In this document: positions 1 through 7,901 of the stretch, piece after piece
How the letters are laid out: each line of letters begins with the position of its first letter
Position numbering within the stretch: position 1 is the stretch's first letter
Translations under genes and position numbers: made by a program
The notes under the pieces: model-generated
Databases searched by the model: none
Told to the model about the DNA's origin: nothing
What the model saw: only the letters and a program-made list of their open reading frames with translations
Source: Amycolatopsis cihanbeyliensis
GTDB taxonomy: Bacteria > Actinomycetota > Actinomycetes > Mycobacteriales > Pseudonocardiaceae
NCBI RefSeq assembly: GCF_006715045.1
Contig: NZ_VFML01000001.1
Coordinates: forward strand, 4,742,501 to 4,806,500
DNA length: 64,000 nucleotides
Direction of reading: 5' to 3'

Positions 1-6
1 GCTCAT
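1..6 (-). CDS. First two codons of a leftward gene cut by the window edge
   Basis: Read leftward, GGAGG (bases 16-12) lies five bases before ATG AGC (bases 6-1), an ideal Shine-Dalgarno and start. The rest lies outside the window, so no product can be named. A palindrome identical to the one before the HAD-kinase operon lies at 47-57, in its promoter region, so it is probably a member of the same DeoR regulon, for instance a transporter. That role is inference. Confidence 0.5.
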
Positions 7-46
7 ATATGCCTCCATGACAAGTGCTGGACGTATCATGGAGTCT

Positions 47-57
47 GTTAATTTAAC
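47..57. promoter_or_regulatory. Palindromic operator candidate GTTAA-T-TTAAC, left copy
   Basis: An 11-bp perfect palindrome with an odd centre base. It sits about 40 bp before the leftward start codon at base 6 and just past the deoR 3' end. The same 11 bases recur at 1570-1580 in the divergent promoter region of this island. AT-rich palindromes are rare in DNA of this composition. Assigning it to the neighbouring DeoR protein is inference. Confidence 0.6.
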
Positions 58-92
58 ACGCAAGATGTTGCGAGAAGTTTTCCTCGTATCGC

Positions 93-884
93 TCAGCGCG
101 GGGCGACATCCACCGTGGTGCGGTTGCGCAGCTCCTCCACCAGCGGGCTCGGCACCGCGGAGTCCACGATCAGCCGGTCGTAGTCGGTCACCGGGGCCAG
201 CCGGTGCAGGGCCGACCGGGGCATCTTGCTGGCGTCCATCAGCAGGACCTTGGTCTCCGCGCTGGCCAGCATGGCGCGCTTGACCATCACGATCTCCGGC
301 TCCTGATGGAAGGTCATCTCCGCGTTCATCGAGGAGGTGGACACGAAGGTCGCGTCCACCGTGATCCGCTCGACCGCCTCGAGGCAGGGCATGCCGAGGA
401 AGGAGTCGTGCGTGCTGGAGTAGTCCCCGCCGATGCAGATCAACCGCAGGTCCTCGACGTGCTTGAGCTCCTCGATGGTGCGCAGGTAGTTCGTGGCCAC
501 GGTCAGCGGCACCACCTCGGGCAACAGCTTGGCCAGCGCGAGCGCGCTGGTCGAGTCGTCGAGCAGGATCGACATGCCCGGTTCGACATGGGTCAGTGCC
601 TGCTTCGCGATCGCCGACTTCGCCTCGACATGCGCGCCGAGCCGGTACTCGGCGTTGCTCTCGAACACGGTCGAAGGCTGGGCGGACACCCCGCCGCGGA
701 ACTTGCGCAGCAGCCCTCGCCTGGCGAGCTCATCGAGGTCGCGATGCACCGTCATGACACTGACCCCGGTGAGCTCGGCCAACTCGGCCGCGGAGGCCGA
801 GCCCCGGTTCACCACGTAGTCGGTGATGCGTTGCTGCCTGATGCTTCGAGAGCGCGCGCTGCCCCCGCTCGACGTCTCGCTCAT
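93..884 (-). CDS. DeoR-family sugar-phosphate-sensing repressor
   Basis: A 263-residue protein with a DeoR-type winged helix-turn-helix at about residues 15-70 (ITDYVVNRGSASAAELAEL, then VSVMTVHRDLDELARRG, the recognition-helix signature). A C-terminal DeoR sensor domain with the usual phospho-sugar-binding fold follows (LLDDSTSALALAKLL; a G-GG-Y segment near 150). Members normally repress sugar catabolic operons and are released by a phosphorylated intermediate. It lies 12 bp downstream of the phosphatase gene and is probably co-transcribed with it from the divergent promoter at 1521-1609. It probably controls both this island and the gene leaving the window to the left. Confidence 0.9.
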   Translation of the reverse strand: MSETSSGGSARSRSIRQQRITDYVVNRGSASAAELAELTGVSVMTVHRDLDELARRGLLRKFRGGVSAQPSTVFESNAEYRLGAHVEAKSAIAKQALTHVEPGMSILLDDSTSALALAKLLPEVVPLTVATNYLRTIEELKHVEDLRLICIGGDYSSTHDSFLGMPCLEAVERITVDATFVSTSSMNAEMTFHQEPEIVMVKRAMLASAETKVLLMDASKMPRSALHRLAPVTDYDRLIVDSAVPSPLVEELRNRTTVDVAPR

Positions 885-896
885 CCGACCAGGATC

Positions 897-1520
897 TCAC
901 TCCCGGCCACCGGTCGGCTGGTTGAACCGCCGAATCGCGGTGTTCTCGCCATCGATGGCGAGTTCGGTGAGGGCGCAGTTGTCCACCCGGGGGAACACCG
1001 TGCGGTAGGCGCGCAGCGGGATGCCGACCAGCTCGCACAGGGTCAGCCGGAGCAGGGTGTTGTGCGCGACCACCAGCACCGGACCGGCGCCGGACTCGGC
1101 CTCCGCGATGGCGCGCAGCGCGGCGGCGCCCCGCTTCGCGGCCCGCTCCGGCGGCTCCGATCCGGGAAAGGCCCCGCGCACCGGGTCGGCGCGGAACTCG
1201 TCGACCAGCTCCCTTTCCACCTCGTTCAGGGTGTGGCCCTCCGCCGCGCCGAAGTGCACCTCGCGCAGGTCCGCCACCTCGACCGGGCGCAGGCCGAGCG
1301 CGCGGGCGGCCGGTCGGGCGGTGTGCAGGGCGCGTCGCTGCGGGGAGCAGTACAGCGCTCCCGGCCCGCGCCCGGCGGGCAGCGCCGCCAGGAAGCGGGC
1401 CAGCGACTCCGCCTGCGCGACACCGGTGGCGGTCAGCGCCACCTCGCTGGTGCCGGCGTAGCGGTTCTCGGCGTGCCACTCGGTCTCGCCGTGCCGCACC
1501 AGGAACAGGTGGGTGCTCAT
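897..1520 (-). CDS. Histidine phosphatase (phosphoglycerate-mutase-like) family protein
   Basis: A 207-residue cytosolic protein that opens with LFLVRHGETEWH, the RHG catalytic motif of the branch-1 histidine phosphatases. The second catalytic histidine lies in VVAHNTLLRL near residue 150, and REVHFGAAEG carries the acidic residue. The fold dephosphorylates small phospho-metabolites; the substrate cannot be read from sequence. Being first in an operon with deoR and divergent from a HAD phosphatase suggests sugar-phosphate overflow control, which is inference. The start is ATG at 1520. Confidence 0.85.
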   Translation of the reverse strand: MSTHLFLVRHGETEWHAENRYAGTSEVALTATGVAQAESLARFLAALPAGRGPGALYCSPQRRALHTARPAARALGLRPVEVADLREVHFGAAEGHTLNEVERELVDEFRADPVRGAFPGSEPPERAAKRGAAALRAIAEAESGAGPVLVVAHNTLLRLTLCELVGIPLRAYRTVFPRVDNCALTELAIDGENTAIRRFNQPTGGRE

Positions 1521-1569
1521 CGTTCCCTCCGGATGTAACAGTCAGGCCGTGACAAGTCTCGTCTACGAT

Positions 1570-1580
1570 GTTAATTTAAC
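1570..1580. promoter_or_regulatory. Palindromic operator candidate GTTAA-T-TTAAC, right copy
   Basis: Identical to the palindrome at 47-57. It lies in the 89-bp divergent spacer between the phosphatase-deoR operon and the HAD-kinase operon, 30 bp before the HAD start. GATAAC follows directly. Its position suits a repressor that shuts both divergent transcripts. The DeoR assignment is inferred from proximity and repetition. Confidence 0.65.
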
Positions 1581-1609
1581 GATAACCGTGTGAAAGGGGT
1601 TGTTACACC

Positions 1610-2293
1610 ATGGCACTGGCCGCGGTCGTGTTCGACATGGACGGGGTCCTCGTCGACAGCGAACACCTCTGGGAAGAGAACTGGGCCGCGTACGCGGCGC
1701 GGCACGGGGTCGAGTGGACCGACGCCGACACGGCCACGGTGCAGGGGATGAGCGCCCCGGAGTGGGCCGGTTACCTTGCCGAGCGCAGCGGTACCCCGGA
1801 AACCGCCGAGCAGGTGGAGCGGGCCGTGGTGGACGGCATGATCGCCGCGATCGAGGCGGGCGAGGCCCCGCTACTGCCCGGTGCCGGCGCGATGGTGCGG
1901 GACTGCGCGGCCAAGGTGCCGGTGGCGCTGGCCTCCTCGGCCGCCCGCAGGGTGATCGACGCGATCCTGCACACCCACGGGCTGACCGGCGAGTTCACCG
2001 CCACCGTCTCCAGCGCCGAGGTGCCGAGGGGCAAGCCGAGCCCGGACGTCTACCTCGCCGCGGCGGAGCGACTCGGGCACGGCGGCGCCGAATGCCTCGG
2101 GGTGGAGGACTCCAGCAACGGCATTCGCGCGGCGGCGGCCGCCGGGTTGACCGTGGTCGCGCTGCCCAACCCGGCCTACCCGCCGAAACCGGACGCGCTG
2201 GAGCTGGCCAGCGCCGTGGCGGCGGACAACGACGACGTGCGCAGGAAACTGCTGGCCTACCTGGCCGGCGAGCTGGTGGGGAGGGGAGCATGA
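1610..2293 (+). CDS. HAD-superfamily sugar-phosphate phosphatase (beta-phosphoglucomutase-like subgroup)
   Basis: A 227-residue protein starting AAVVFDMDGVLVDSE, HAD motif I with both catalytic aspartates. Motif II is in VALASSAARR near 105, motif III lysine in PRGKPSPDVY near 140, and motif IV in GVEDSSNGIRAA. The helical cap after motif I is of subfamily IA. Such enzymes hydrolyse or isomerise small sugar phosphates; the substrate is unknown. It is the first gene of a rightward operon with the kinase and isomerase. Its stop overlaps the start of a 31-codon mini-ORF as ATGA at 2290-2293. Confidence 0.88.
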   Translation: MALAAVVFDMDGVLVDSEHLWEENWAAYAARHGVEWTDADTATVQGMSAPEWAGYLAERSGTPETAEQVERAVVDGMIAAIEAGEAPLLPGAGAMVRDCAAKVPVALASSAARRVIDAILHTHGLTGEFTATVSSAEVPRGKPSPDVYLAAAERLGHGGAECLGVEDSSNGIRAAAAAGLTVVALPNPAYPPKPDALELASAVAADNDDVRRKLLAYLAGELVGRGA

Positions 2294-2385
2294 CACCCCT
2301 TGTGTCAACTCGCGGCGGTCAAGGTGACCGCGGAGCGCGCCTTTGGCCGGAGGCCCCGCGCGGAGCCGCGAAGGAGGGAGCATGA
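2290..2385 (+). CDS. 31-codon linker mini-ORF, ATGA-coupled at both ends (repeat unit A)
   Basis: ATG at 2290 overlaps the HAD stop as ATGA, and its own TGA at 2383-2385 overlaps the kinase ATG at 2382 in the same way. Its 3' end carries AAGGAGGGAG, the ribosome-binding site of the kinase. The peptide starts MTPLVSTRGGQGD and ends in AAKEGA. Related units lie at 9937-9845 and 9844-9668 on the other strand, also between operon genes. It may be a translated spacer that keeps ribosomes moving between two cistrons, or simply a mobile intergenic repeat with an open frame. I recognise no family. Confidence 0.5.
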   Translation: MTPLVSTRGGQGDRGARLWPEAPRGAAKEGA

Positions 2386-4070
2386 CCGTCCTCGGCACGG
2401 CGGAGACCTTCAAGCGCGACTGGCTGGACGGCTTCGTCACCGCATACGGCCGGACGGTGCGCAAGGTGCCGGACGCCTACGGGGTGATCGGCAGGCAGGT
2501 GCCGCGGCGGGGAAAGGTGGCCGTGGTGATCGGCGGTGGCTGCGGGCACTACCCGGCCTTCGCCGGGCTGGTCGGGCCCGGCCTCGCCGACGGCGCCGTG
2601 GTGGGTGACGTGTTCACCAGCCCGAGTGCCGAGCAGGTCTACCGCACCGCACGGGCCGCCGAGGGCGGTGCCGGGGTGCTCTTCGGCTACGGCAACTACC
2701 AGGGCGATGTGCTGCACTTCGGGCTGGCCGCGCGCAGGCTGGCCGCCGAGGGCATCGACAGCCGCACCGTCCTGGTCACCGACGACATCGCCAGCGGGCC
2801 CGCCGAGCGGGCCGAGCGCAGGCGCGGCGTGGCGGGTGACCTCCTGGTCTTCAAGATCGCCGGGGCGGCCGCGGAGCGCGGCGACGACCTTGCCGGGGTA
2901 CACGCGGCCGCGATCAAGGCCAACGCGAGCACCCGGACCTTCGGCGTCGCCTTCGGCGGCTGCACCCTTCCGGGGGCGGCCGAGCCGCTGTTCACGGTGG
3001 ACGACGGCGCCATGGAGCTTGGCCTCGGCATCCACGGTGAGCCCGGGGTGCGCACGGTCGGCAGGCTGGGGGCCCGCGCGCTGGCCGACGAGCTGGTCGA
3101 CGGCCTGCTGCCGGAGTTGCCCGCGCACGACGGCCGGGTGGTGGCGCTGCTCAACGGGCTCGGCCGCACCAAGTACGAGGAGATGTTCGTCGCCTACACC
3201 CGGGTGCACGAGCGGCTGGCCGCCGCCGGGCTGAGCCCGCTGCACACCGAGGTCGGCGAGTTCGTCACCTCGCTGGACATGGCCGGGGTCTCGCTCACCG
3301 TCATGGTGCTGGACGACGAGCTCGCCGGGCTGTACGCCGCGCCCTGCGACACCCCCGGCTACCGCAGTACCGGCGCGGTGCTGGACCGGGTCGAGCCGGA
3401 GTCCACCGTGGACGACTATCCCGCCGATGCCACCCGCGGCGGCGTGGTGGACCGGGTGTTGACCGCCGCGCTGGAGTCCGTCGAGGACAACGAGGAGGAG
3501 CTGGGCAGGCTGGACGCGGTCGCCGCGGACGGCGACCACGGGCTGGGCATCAGCAGGGGCATGCGGGCCGCCGTGGTCGCCGCGCGGCACGCGGAGGCGG
3601 CAGGCGCCGGTGTCCCCGATGCCCTGCTGCGCGCCGGTACGGCGCTGGCTGATGCCGCGGGCGGCGCTTCCGGCGCGCTGTACGGGGTGCTGCTCGCCGA
3701 GACCGGTGCCGGGCTGCGCGGCCTGCCCGAGATCACCGCGGGTGCGCTGGCCGGTGCGGTGGACCGGGCCGCGCACGCCTTCGTGCAACTCGGCGGGGCG
3801 GAGCCGGGGGAGAAGACGATGCTGGACGCGATCGAACCCTTCCGGGTGACCCTGCGTGCCGAGGCGGACGCGGGCAGCGGCCTCGAGCGGGCATGGCGCA
3901 AGGCCGCCCTCGCCGCGAGCACGGCGGCGGCGGACACCGCGAACCTGGTGCCCGCCAAGGGAAGGGCGGCTCGGCTGGCGGAGAAGAGCAAGGGCCACGC
4001 CGACCCGGGGGCGACCTCGTTCGCGCTCATCGTCACGGCGGTCGGCGAGGAGTTGGGAAAGGACGGCTGA
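2382..4070 (+). CDS. Dihydroxyacetone-kinase-type kinase, DhaK-DhaL fusion
   Basis: A 562-residue ATP-dependent kinase. The N-terminal DhaK domain (about 1-330) has the IGGGCGHYPAF substrate loop and GIHGEPG, whose histidine binds the keto substrate covalently. The C-terminal DhaL domain (about 360-560) has AADGDHGLGI, the Mg-ATP-binding acidic loop. Fused enzymes phosphorylate dihydroxyacetone, and relatives in actinobacterial tetritol pathways act on erythrulose. The start at 2382 has a strong SD at 2371-2380. It is followed at once by an RpiB-type isomerase, a pairing known from C4-polyol catabolism, so an erythrulose kinase role is plausible but unproven. Confidence 0.9.
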   Translation: MTVLGTAETFKRDWLDGFVTAYGRTVRKVPDAYGVIGRQVPRRGKVAVVIGGGCGHYPAFAGLVGPGLADGAVVGDVFTSPSAEQVYRTARAAEGGAGVLFGYGNYQGDVLHFGLAARRLAAEGIDSRTVLVTDDIASGPAERAERRRGVAGDLLVFKIAGAAAERGDDLAGVHAAAIKANASTRTFGVAFGGCTLPGAAEPLFTVDDGAMELGLGIHGEPGVRTVGRLGARALADELVDGLLPELPAHDGRVVALLNGLGRTKYEEMFVAYTRVHERLAAAGLSPLHTEVGEFVTSLDMAGVSLTVMVLDDELAGLYAAPCDTPGYRSTGAVLDRVEPESTVDDYPADATRGGVVDRVLTAALESVEDNEEELGRLDAVAADGDHGLGISRGMRAAVVAARHAEAAGAGVPDALLRAGTALADAAGGASGALYGVLLAETGAGLRGLPEITAGALAGAVDRAAHAFVQLGGAEPGEKTMLDAIEPFRVTLRAEADAGSGLERAWRKAALAASTAAADTANLVPAKGRAARLAEKSKGHADPGATSFALIVTAVGEELGKDG

Positions 4071-4534
4071 TGCGGATCGTGGTCGCGGCGGACAATGCCG
4101 GTGTGGAGCTCAAGAACGTGGTGGCCGACCTGCTGCGCACGGACGCGCGGGTGACCGAGGTGACCGACCTCGGGGTGGCGGACGCGGCCGACGACCGGGC
4201 GTACCCGGTGCTCGGGCTCGCCGCCGCCGAGGCGATCGCCCGCGGCGAGGCCGACCGGGGTGTGCTGGTCTGCGGAACCGGCATCGGCGTGGCGATCTCG
4301 GCGAACAAGGTCCCGGGCGTGCGGGCCACGGTGGCGCACGACTCCTACTCCGCCGAGCGCTCGATCAAGTCCAACGACTGCCAGATCATCACCTTCGGTG
4401 CGCGGGTGATCGGTCCGGAGCTGGCCAAGAAGATCGTCACCGAGTGGGTCGGTCACCGGTTCGACCCGGAATCGGCCAGCGCGAGCAAGGTCGCGCACAT
4501 CACCGACTACGAGCGGGCCCACGCGGCCTCCTGA
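4070..4534 (+). CDS. RpiB/LacAB-family sugar-phosphate isomerase
   Basis: A 154-residue protein of RpiB size. It opens RIVVAADNAGVELKN and carries GVLVCGTGIGVAISANK near 65-80, the catalytic cysteine loop of the family. DSYSAERSIKSNDCQIITFG supplies the phosphate-binding part. It interconverts aldose and ketose phosphates in the cytosol. Its ATG overlaps the kinase TGA by one base, so the two are translationally coupled. With an upstream DhaKL kinase it could act like the erythrulose-phosphate isomerases of tetritol catabolism rather than as housekeeping ribose-5-phosphate isomerase. Confidence 0.9.
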   Translation: MRIVVAADNAGVELKNVVADLLRTDARVTEVTDLGVADAADDRAYPVLGLAAAEAIARGEADRGVLVCGTGIGVAISANKVPGVRATVAHDSYSAERSIKSNDCQIITFGARVIGPELAKKIVTEWVGHRFDPESASASKVAHITDYERAHAAS

Positions 4535-4556
4535 CAAAGCTAGTGTCCAATCAATG

Positions 4557-4675
4557 AGGGTTAATGCACAGTTGCAGGTGCGGCTACCTTCCGTGCCGTA
4601 CGTCGTATCCAGTCGCCACGAGCCACCCTCCGCAAGCTCCGGGCGGCCCCCGTCGACTGGATTGTGCATAACCCT
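4557..4675 (+). promoter_or_regulatory. Structured leader candidate: 22-bp interrupted stem with a side hairpin
   Basis: Bases 4557-4570 pair with 4663-4675 (13 bp, one bulged A), and 4607-4615 pair perfectly with 4654-4662, stacking directly on the first stem. The 36-base insertion 4571-4606 forms its own hairpin (4577-4583 with 4591-4597, two wobble pairs, 7-base loop). This draws a three-way junction. The right arm ends 8 bases before the SD (4684-4690) of the dehydrogenase gene, so an RNA switch or attenuator is possible. A DNA operator pair is the alternative. I see no SAM-riboswitch consensus. Confidence 0.55.
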
Positions 4676-4696
4676 CCTGGTGCGAGAGGAACAATG

Positions 4697-5734
4697 ATGT
4701 TGCGGATACTCGCCGCGGGGGACGAGTTCGTCGGCACCGGGCTGCTACGGGACGCGGTACGCGCGGAGCGGGGTGTGCGGCCCGAGTTCACCGAGCTCTC
4801 CCTGCCCTGGCCGATCGAGCCCTTCGGCCCGGTCGGCAATGTCCAGGAGGCCAGCGGCACCGAGCAGCAGGTGATCGATGCGCTGGCTGGTGCCGAGGTC
4901 GCGGTGACCCAGATGGCTCCGTTCACCAAGCAGGTCTTCGCGGCCGCGCCCGGACTGAGGCTGGTCTCGGTCTGCCGTGGCGGGCCGATCAACGTCGACC
5001 TCACCGCGGCCACCGAGGCCGGGGTCGCGGTGACCTACGCGCCGGGCCGCAACGCCACCGCGGCCGCCGAGTTCGCGGTCGGCATGATCCTGGCCGCCAT
5101 GCGCCGCATCTCCACCTCCTCGGCGGAGTTGCTCGCCGGGGACTGGCGCGGGGACTACTACGCCTACGACAACGCGGGTATCGAGCTCGAGGGCACCACC
5201 GTGGGCCTGGTCGGCTACGGCGCGATCGGCTCGCGGGTGGCCAGGGTGCTGGTGGCCTTCGGCGCTCGGGTGCTGGTCGCCGACCCCTACGCCGACCCGT
5301 CCTCGGTCGCCGCCGACGGCGCCGGTCTGGTCCAGCTGGACGACCTGCTGCGCCGCAGCCGGGTGGTCAGCCTGCACGCCAGGTTGACCGAGCGGACCCG
5401 GCACATGATCGACGCCGCCAAGCTGGACCTGCTGCCCGAGGGCGCCGTGCTGGTGAACACCGCGCGCGGTGGGCTGCTGGACTACCGGCCGCTGCCGGAG
5501 GGCCTGCGTTCCGGCAGGCTCGGGGCGCTCGCGCTGGACGTCTACGACGACGAGCCGCCGCCCGCGGACTGGCCGCTGCGGAACGCGCCGAACGTGATCG
5601 CCACCCCGCACCTGGCCGGTGCCAGCAGGCAGACCGCCGAGCGGGCCGCCGCCATCGTCGCGGCCGAGGTCGGCCGCTACGCCCGCGGCGAGGCGCTGCT
5701 GCACGTGGCGAACCCCGAAATCCTCGGGCAGTGA
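4697..5734 (+). CDS. D-isomer-specific 2-hydroxyacid dehydrogenase
   Basis: About 345 residues, NAD(P)-dependent. The Rossmann segment GLVGYGAIGSRVA is near 170. The catalytic set is NTARGGLLD (Arg), DVYDDEPP (Glu region) and TPHLAGAS (His). It would interconvert a 2-hydroxy acid and a 2-oxo acid. Of the tandem ATGs at 4694 and 4697, the second has the better spacing from GAGAGGA (4684-4690). An upstream in-frame ATG at 4664 lies inside the leader stem and lacks an SD. It is first in an operon with the FGGY kinase and the aldolase. A similar dehydrogenase-FGGY kinase pair is known as Bacillus yoaD-yoaC. Confidence 0.88.
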   Translation: MLRILAAGDEFVGTGLLRDAVRAERGVRPEFTELSLPWPIEPFGPVGNVQEASGTEQQVIDALAGAEVAVTQMAPFTKQVFAAAPGLRLVSVCRGGPINVDLTAATEAGVAVTYAPGRNATAAAEFAVGMILAAMRRISTSSAELLAGDWRGDYYAYDNAGIELEGTTVGLVGYGAIGSRVARVLVAFGARVLVADPYADPSSVAADGAGLVQLDDLLRRSRVVSLHARLTERTRHMIDAAKLDLLPEGAVLVNTARGGLLDYRPLPEGLRSGRLGALALDVYDDEPPPADWPLRNAPNVIATPHLAGASRQTAERAAAIVAAEVGRYARGEALLHVANPEILGQ

Positions 5735-7206
5735 TCATGCCGACCGGGGCCGGAATGCACGTCATCGGTGTCGATATCGGCACCTCGCTGACGAAGGCGG
5801 TGGTCTTCGACTCGGCCGGGGTCTCGATCGCGCAGGCCTGCACCCCCTCCGACGTGCACCACCTGCCCGGCGGGCTGGTCGAGCAGGACCTCGAGCAGGT
5901 GCTCGGCACGGTGGCCACCGTCGTGCGCGAGGTGGCGGGGCAGGTGGACGGCGGCGTCGCCGCGCTGGCGCTGACCGGCCAGGGTGACGGGCTGTGGCTG
6001 CGCGACGCCGAGGGTAACCAGGTGCGCCCGGCGATCTCCTGGCTGGACGGAAGGGCCAACGCGCTGCTGGCCAAGTGGCAGGCCGGCGGGGTGACCAGGG
6101 AGGTGTTCCGGCGCACCGCCTCCGGGATGTTCCCCGGTTGCGCGGCGGCGATCATGTCCTACCTGGACAGTCACGAGCCGGAGTCGCTCGACCGCGCCGC
6201 GGTCGCCGGGTACTGCGTGGACGCCGTGGTGCAGCGGCTGACCGGCGAGATCACCGTGGACGTCTCGGACGCCTCGCTGCCGTTCCTGAACCCGGCAACC
6301 CGGAGCTACGACGAGCAGGCGATCGCGGCCTGCGGGCTGGCACACCGGCGCGGCCTGCTGGCCGAACCCGCCCGGCCGCGGACCGTGTTCCGGCTGGACA
6401 CGGCCGGTGCCGAGCTGCTCGGCCTTCCGGCCGGGTTGCCGGTCACCGCGGGTCCTTTCGACCTGCCCGCCTGCGCGATCGGGGCCGGCGTGCGCGAACC
6501 GGGGGACGGGATCCTCACCGCGGGCACGACCCTGGCCTGCCAGGTGCTCACCGGCGAGCCCACGTTCGACCCGGACGGTGAGCCGGCGGGGATGTTCCTG
6601 TGCAGCCCGAACGAGGGCGAGTTCCTGCGCGCGATGCCGGCGATGGTGGGCACCGCGAGTATCGACTGGGCCTGCACGTTGCTCGGTATCGACGTCGAGG
6701 ACGTGGGGCGGCTGCTGGGCGAGAGCGCGCCCGGTGCGGGCGGGGTGCGGGCGCTGCCGTTCCTCTCCACCTCGGGCGAGCGGGCACCCTTCGTGGACGC
6801 CGCCGCGCGGGCGCAGTTCTCCGGGCTCAGCCTGGAGACCTCCAGGGCGGACGTGCTGCGTGCGCTGTGCGAGTCGGTGGCCTACGCGGCGCGGCACTGC
6901 TTCGAGGCGGCCGGGCTCACCGGGCGGCTGTACGCCAACGGGGGTGGGGTCCGCTCGGCGGAATGGACGCGGATCTTCGCCGACGTGCTGGGCAGGCCGA
7001 TCGTGGTCCCCGGGGACCCCGGGGTCGGCGCGCGGGGCGCGGTGCTGGTCGCGGCGGAGGCGCTGGGGCAGCCGTTCGACGTGGACCGGTGGGTGGAAAA
7101 CTCGCGTACGGTCGAGATGCGGCCGGAGAACGTCGAGTTCTACCAACAGGGTTACGCGGACTACCAGACCTCACTGTCCGCTGCCCGCGGACTGTGGAGC
7201 CTGTGA
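5731..7206 (+). CDS. FGGY-family carbohydrate kinase
   Basis: About 490 residues. The N-terminal ATPase motif is VIGVDIGTSLTKAVVFD, a substrate-side DGLWL follows near 90, and the C-terminal adenosine motif is ANGGGVRSAEW near 405. Family members phosphorylate pentuloses, hexuloses, glycerol, erythritol or autoinducer-2; specificity cannot be read here. GTG at 5731 overlaps the dehydrogenase stop as GTGA; ATG at 5737 or 5755 could also serve. It is the second gene of a three-gene operon, whose class II aldolase would be a natural user of its phosphorylated product. Confidence 0.88.
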   Translation: MIMPTGAGMHVIGVDIGTSLTKAVVFDSAGVSIAQACTPSDVHHLPGGLVEQDLEQVLGTVATVVREVAGQVDGGVAALALTGQGDGLWLRDAEGNQVRPAISWLDGRANALLAKWQAGGVTREVFRRTASGMFPGCAAAIMSYLDSHEPESLDRAAVAGYCVDAVVQRLTGEITVDVSDASLPFLNPATRSYDEQAIAACGLAHRRGLLAEPARPRTVFRLDTAGAELLGLPAGLPVTAGPFDLPACAIGAGVREPGDGILTAGTTLACQVLTGEPTFDPDGEPAGMFLCSPNEGEFLRAMPAMVGTASIDWACTLLGIDVEDVGRLLGESAPGAGGVRALPFLSTSGERAPFVDAAARAQFSGLSLETSRADVLRALCESVAYAARHCFEAAGLTGRLYANGGGVRSAEWTRIFADVLGRPIVVPGDPGVGARGAVLVAAEALGQPFDVDRWVENSRTVEMRPENVEFYQQGYADYQTSLSAARGLWSL

Positions 7207-7863
7207 ATGCTGCTGGAGGACGAGCGCGCGGCGGTGTGCGAGTACGCGCGCAGGATGACCGCCGACGGCCTGGTCGTCGGCACCTCGGGGAACGTGTCGG
7301 TGCGCTCCGGTGACCTGGTGGCCGTGACCCCCACCGGCGTGGACTACGACGTGCTGACGCCGGGGGACATCACCGTGGTCTCCCTTGACGGGTCCGTTGT
7401 GGACGGAGAGCTGCGGCCGACCAGCGAGCTGCCGATGCACCTCACCGTCTACCGCGAGGCCGCCGATCCCGAGGGCGCGCCGGTCGCCGCGGTCGTGCAC
7501 ACCCACTCGGTGCACGCGACGGCGGTGTCCACACTGGTCGATGAGGTGCCGCCGATCCACTACATGCTGGCGGTGATCGGGCCGAGCGCGCGGGTGGCGA
7601 GCTACGCGACCTACGGCACCCCGGAGCTGGCCGAGGCGATGCTCGCCGCGCTGAAGGGGCGCCGGGGCTGCCTGCTGGCCAACCACGGCACCGTCACCTA
7701 CGGCAAGGACCTCGCCGCCGCCTACCACCGCGCCCAGCAGCTCGAGTGGCTCTGCCGGCTCTGGCTGCTGGCCCGCTCCGCGGGCACCCCCGCGCTGCTG
7801 CCGCAGCCCGAGATCGAGCACATCGTCACCAGGCTCCGCGGCTACGGCCAACCCCCCAGATAA
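7207..7863 (+). CDS. Class II aldolase/adducin family protein
   Basis: A 218-residue zinc aldolase of the fuculose/ribulose-phosphate type. GTSGNVSVR near 30 is the phosphate-binding loop, TSELPMH carries the catalytic glutamate, VVHTHSVHAT the paired zinc histidines, and LANHGTVTYG the third. It would cleave or epimerise a keto-sugar phosphate, or decarboxylate a 3-oxo acid phosphate as OtnC does. ATG follows the kinase stop directly. It ends the operon and converges on the araC gene. Confidence 0.88.
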   Translation: MLLEDERAAVCEYARRMTADGLVVGTSGNVSVRSGDLVAVTPTGVDYDVLTPGDITVVSLDGSVVDGELRPTSELPMHLTVYREAADPEGAPVAAVVHTHSVHATAVSTLVDEVPPIHYMLAVIGPSARVASYATYGTPELAEAMLAALKGRRGCLLANHGTVTYGKDLAAAYHRAQQLEWLCRLWLLARSAGTPALLPQPEIEHIVTRLRGYGQPPR

Positions 7864-7864
7864 C

Positions 7865-7901
7865 CCCGCCCCCGCTACCGGTAAGGGTCAGAGCGGGCGG
7901 G
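7865..7901. terminator. GC-rich hairpin between convergent aldolase and AraC genes
   Basis: CCCGCC and CGCT on the left (two-base bulge) pair with AGCGGGCGGG at 7892-7901. The araC stop lies in the loop. There is no U-tract, as usual in this group. The position between two convergent genes suits a two-way terminator. Confidence 0.4.

Noticed and set aside
2382..4534. Definite tetritol (erythritol/threitol) pathway
   Set aside because: Kinase and isomerase fit, but the specific dehydrogenases and transporter cannot be assigned by sequence alone.
4535..4693. SAM riboswitch before the yoaD-like gene
   Set aside because: The conserved SAM-I core is absent, so only a structured leader of unknown type is claimed.
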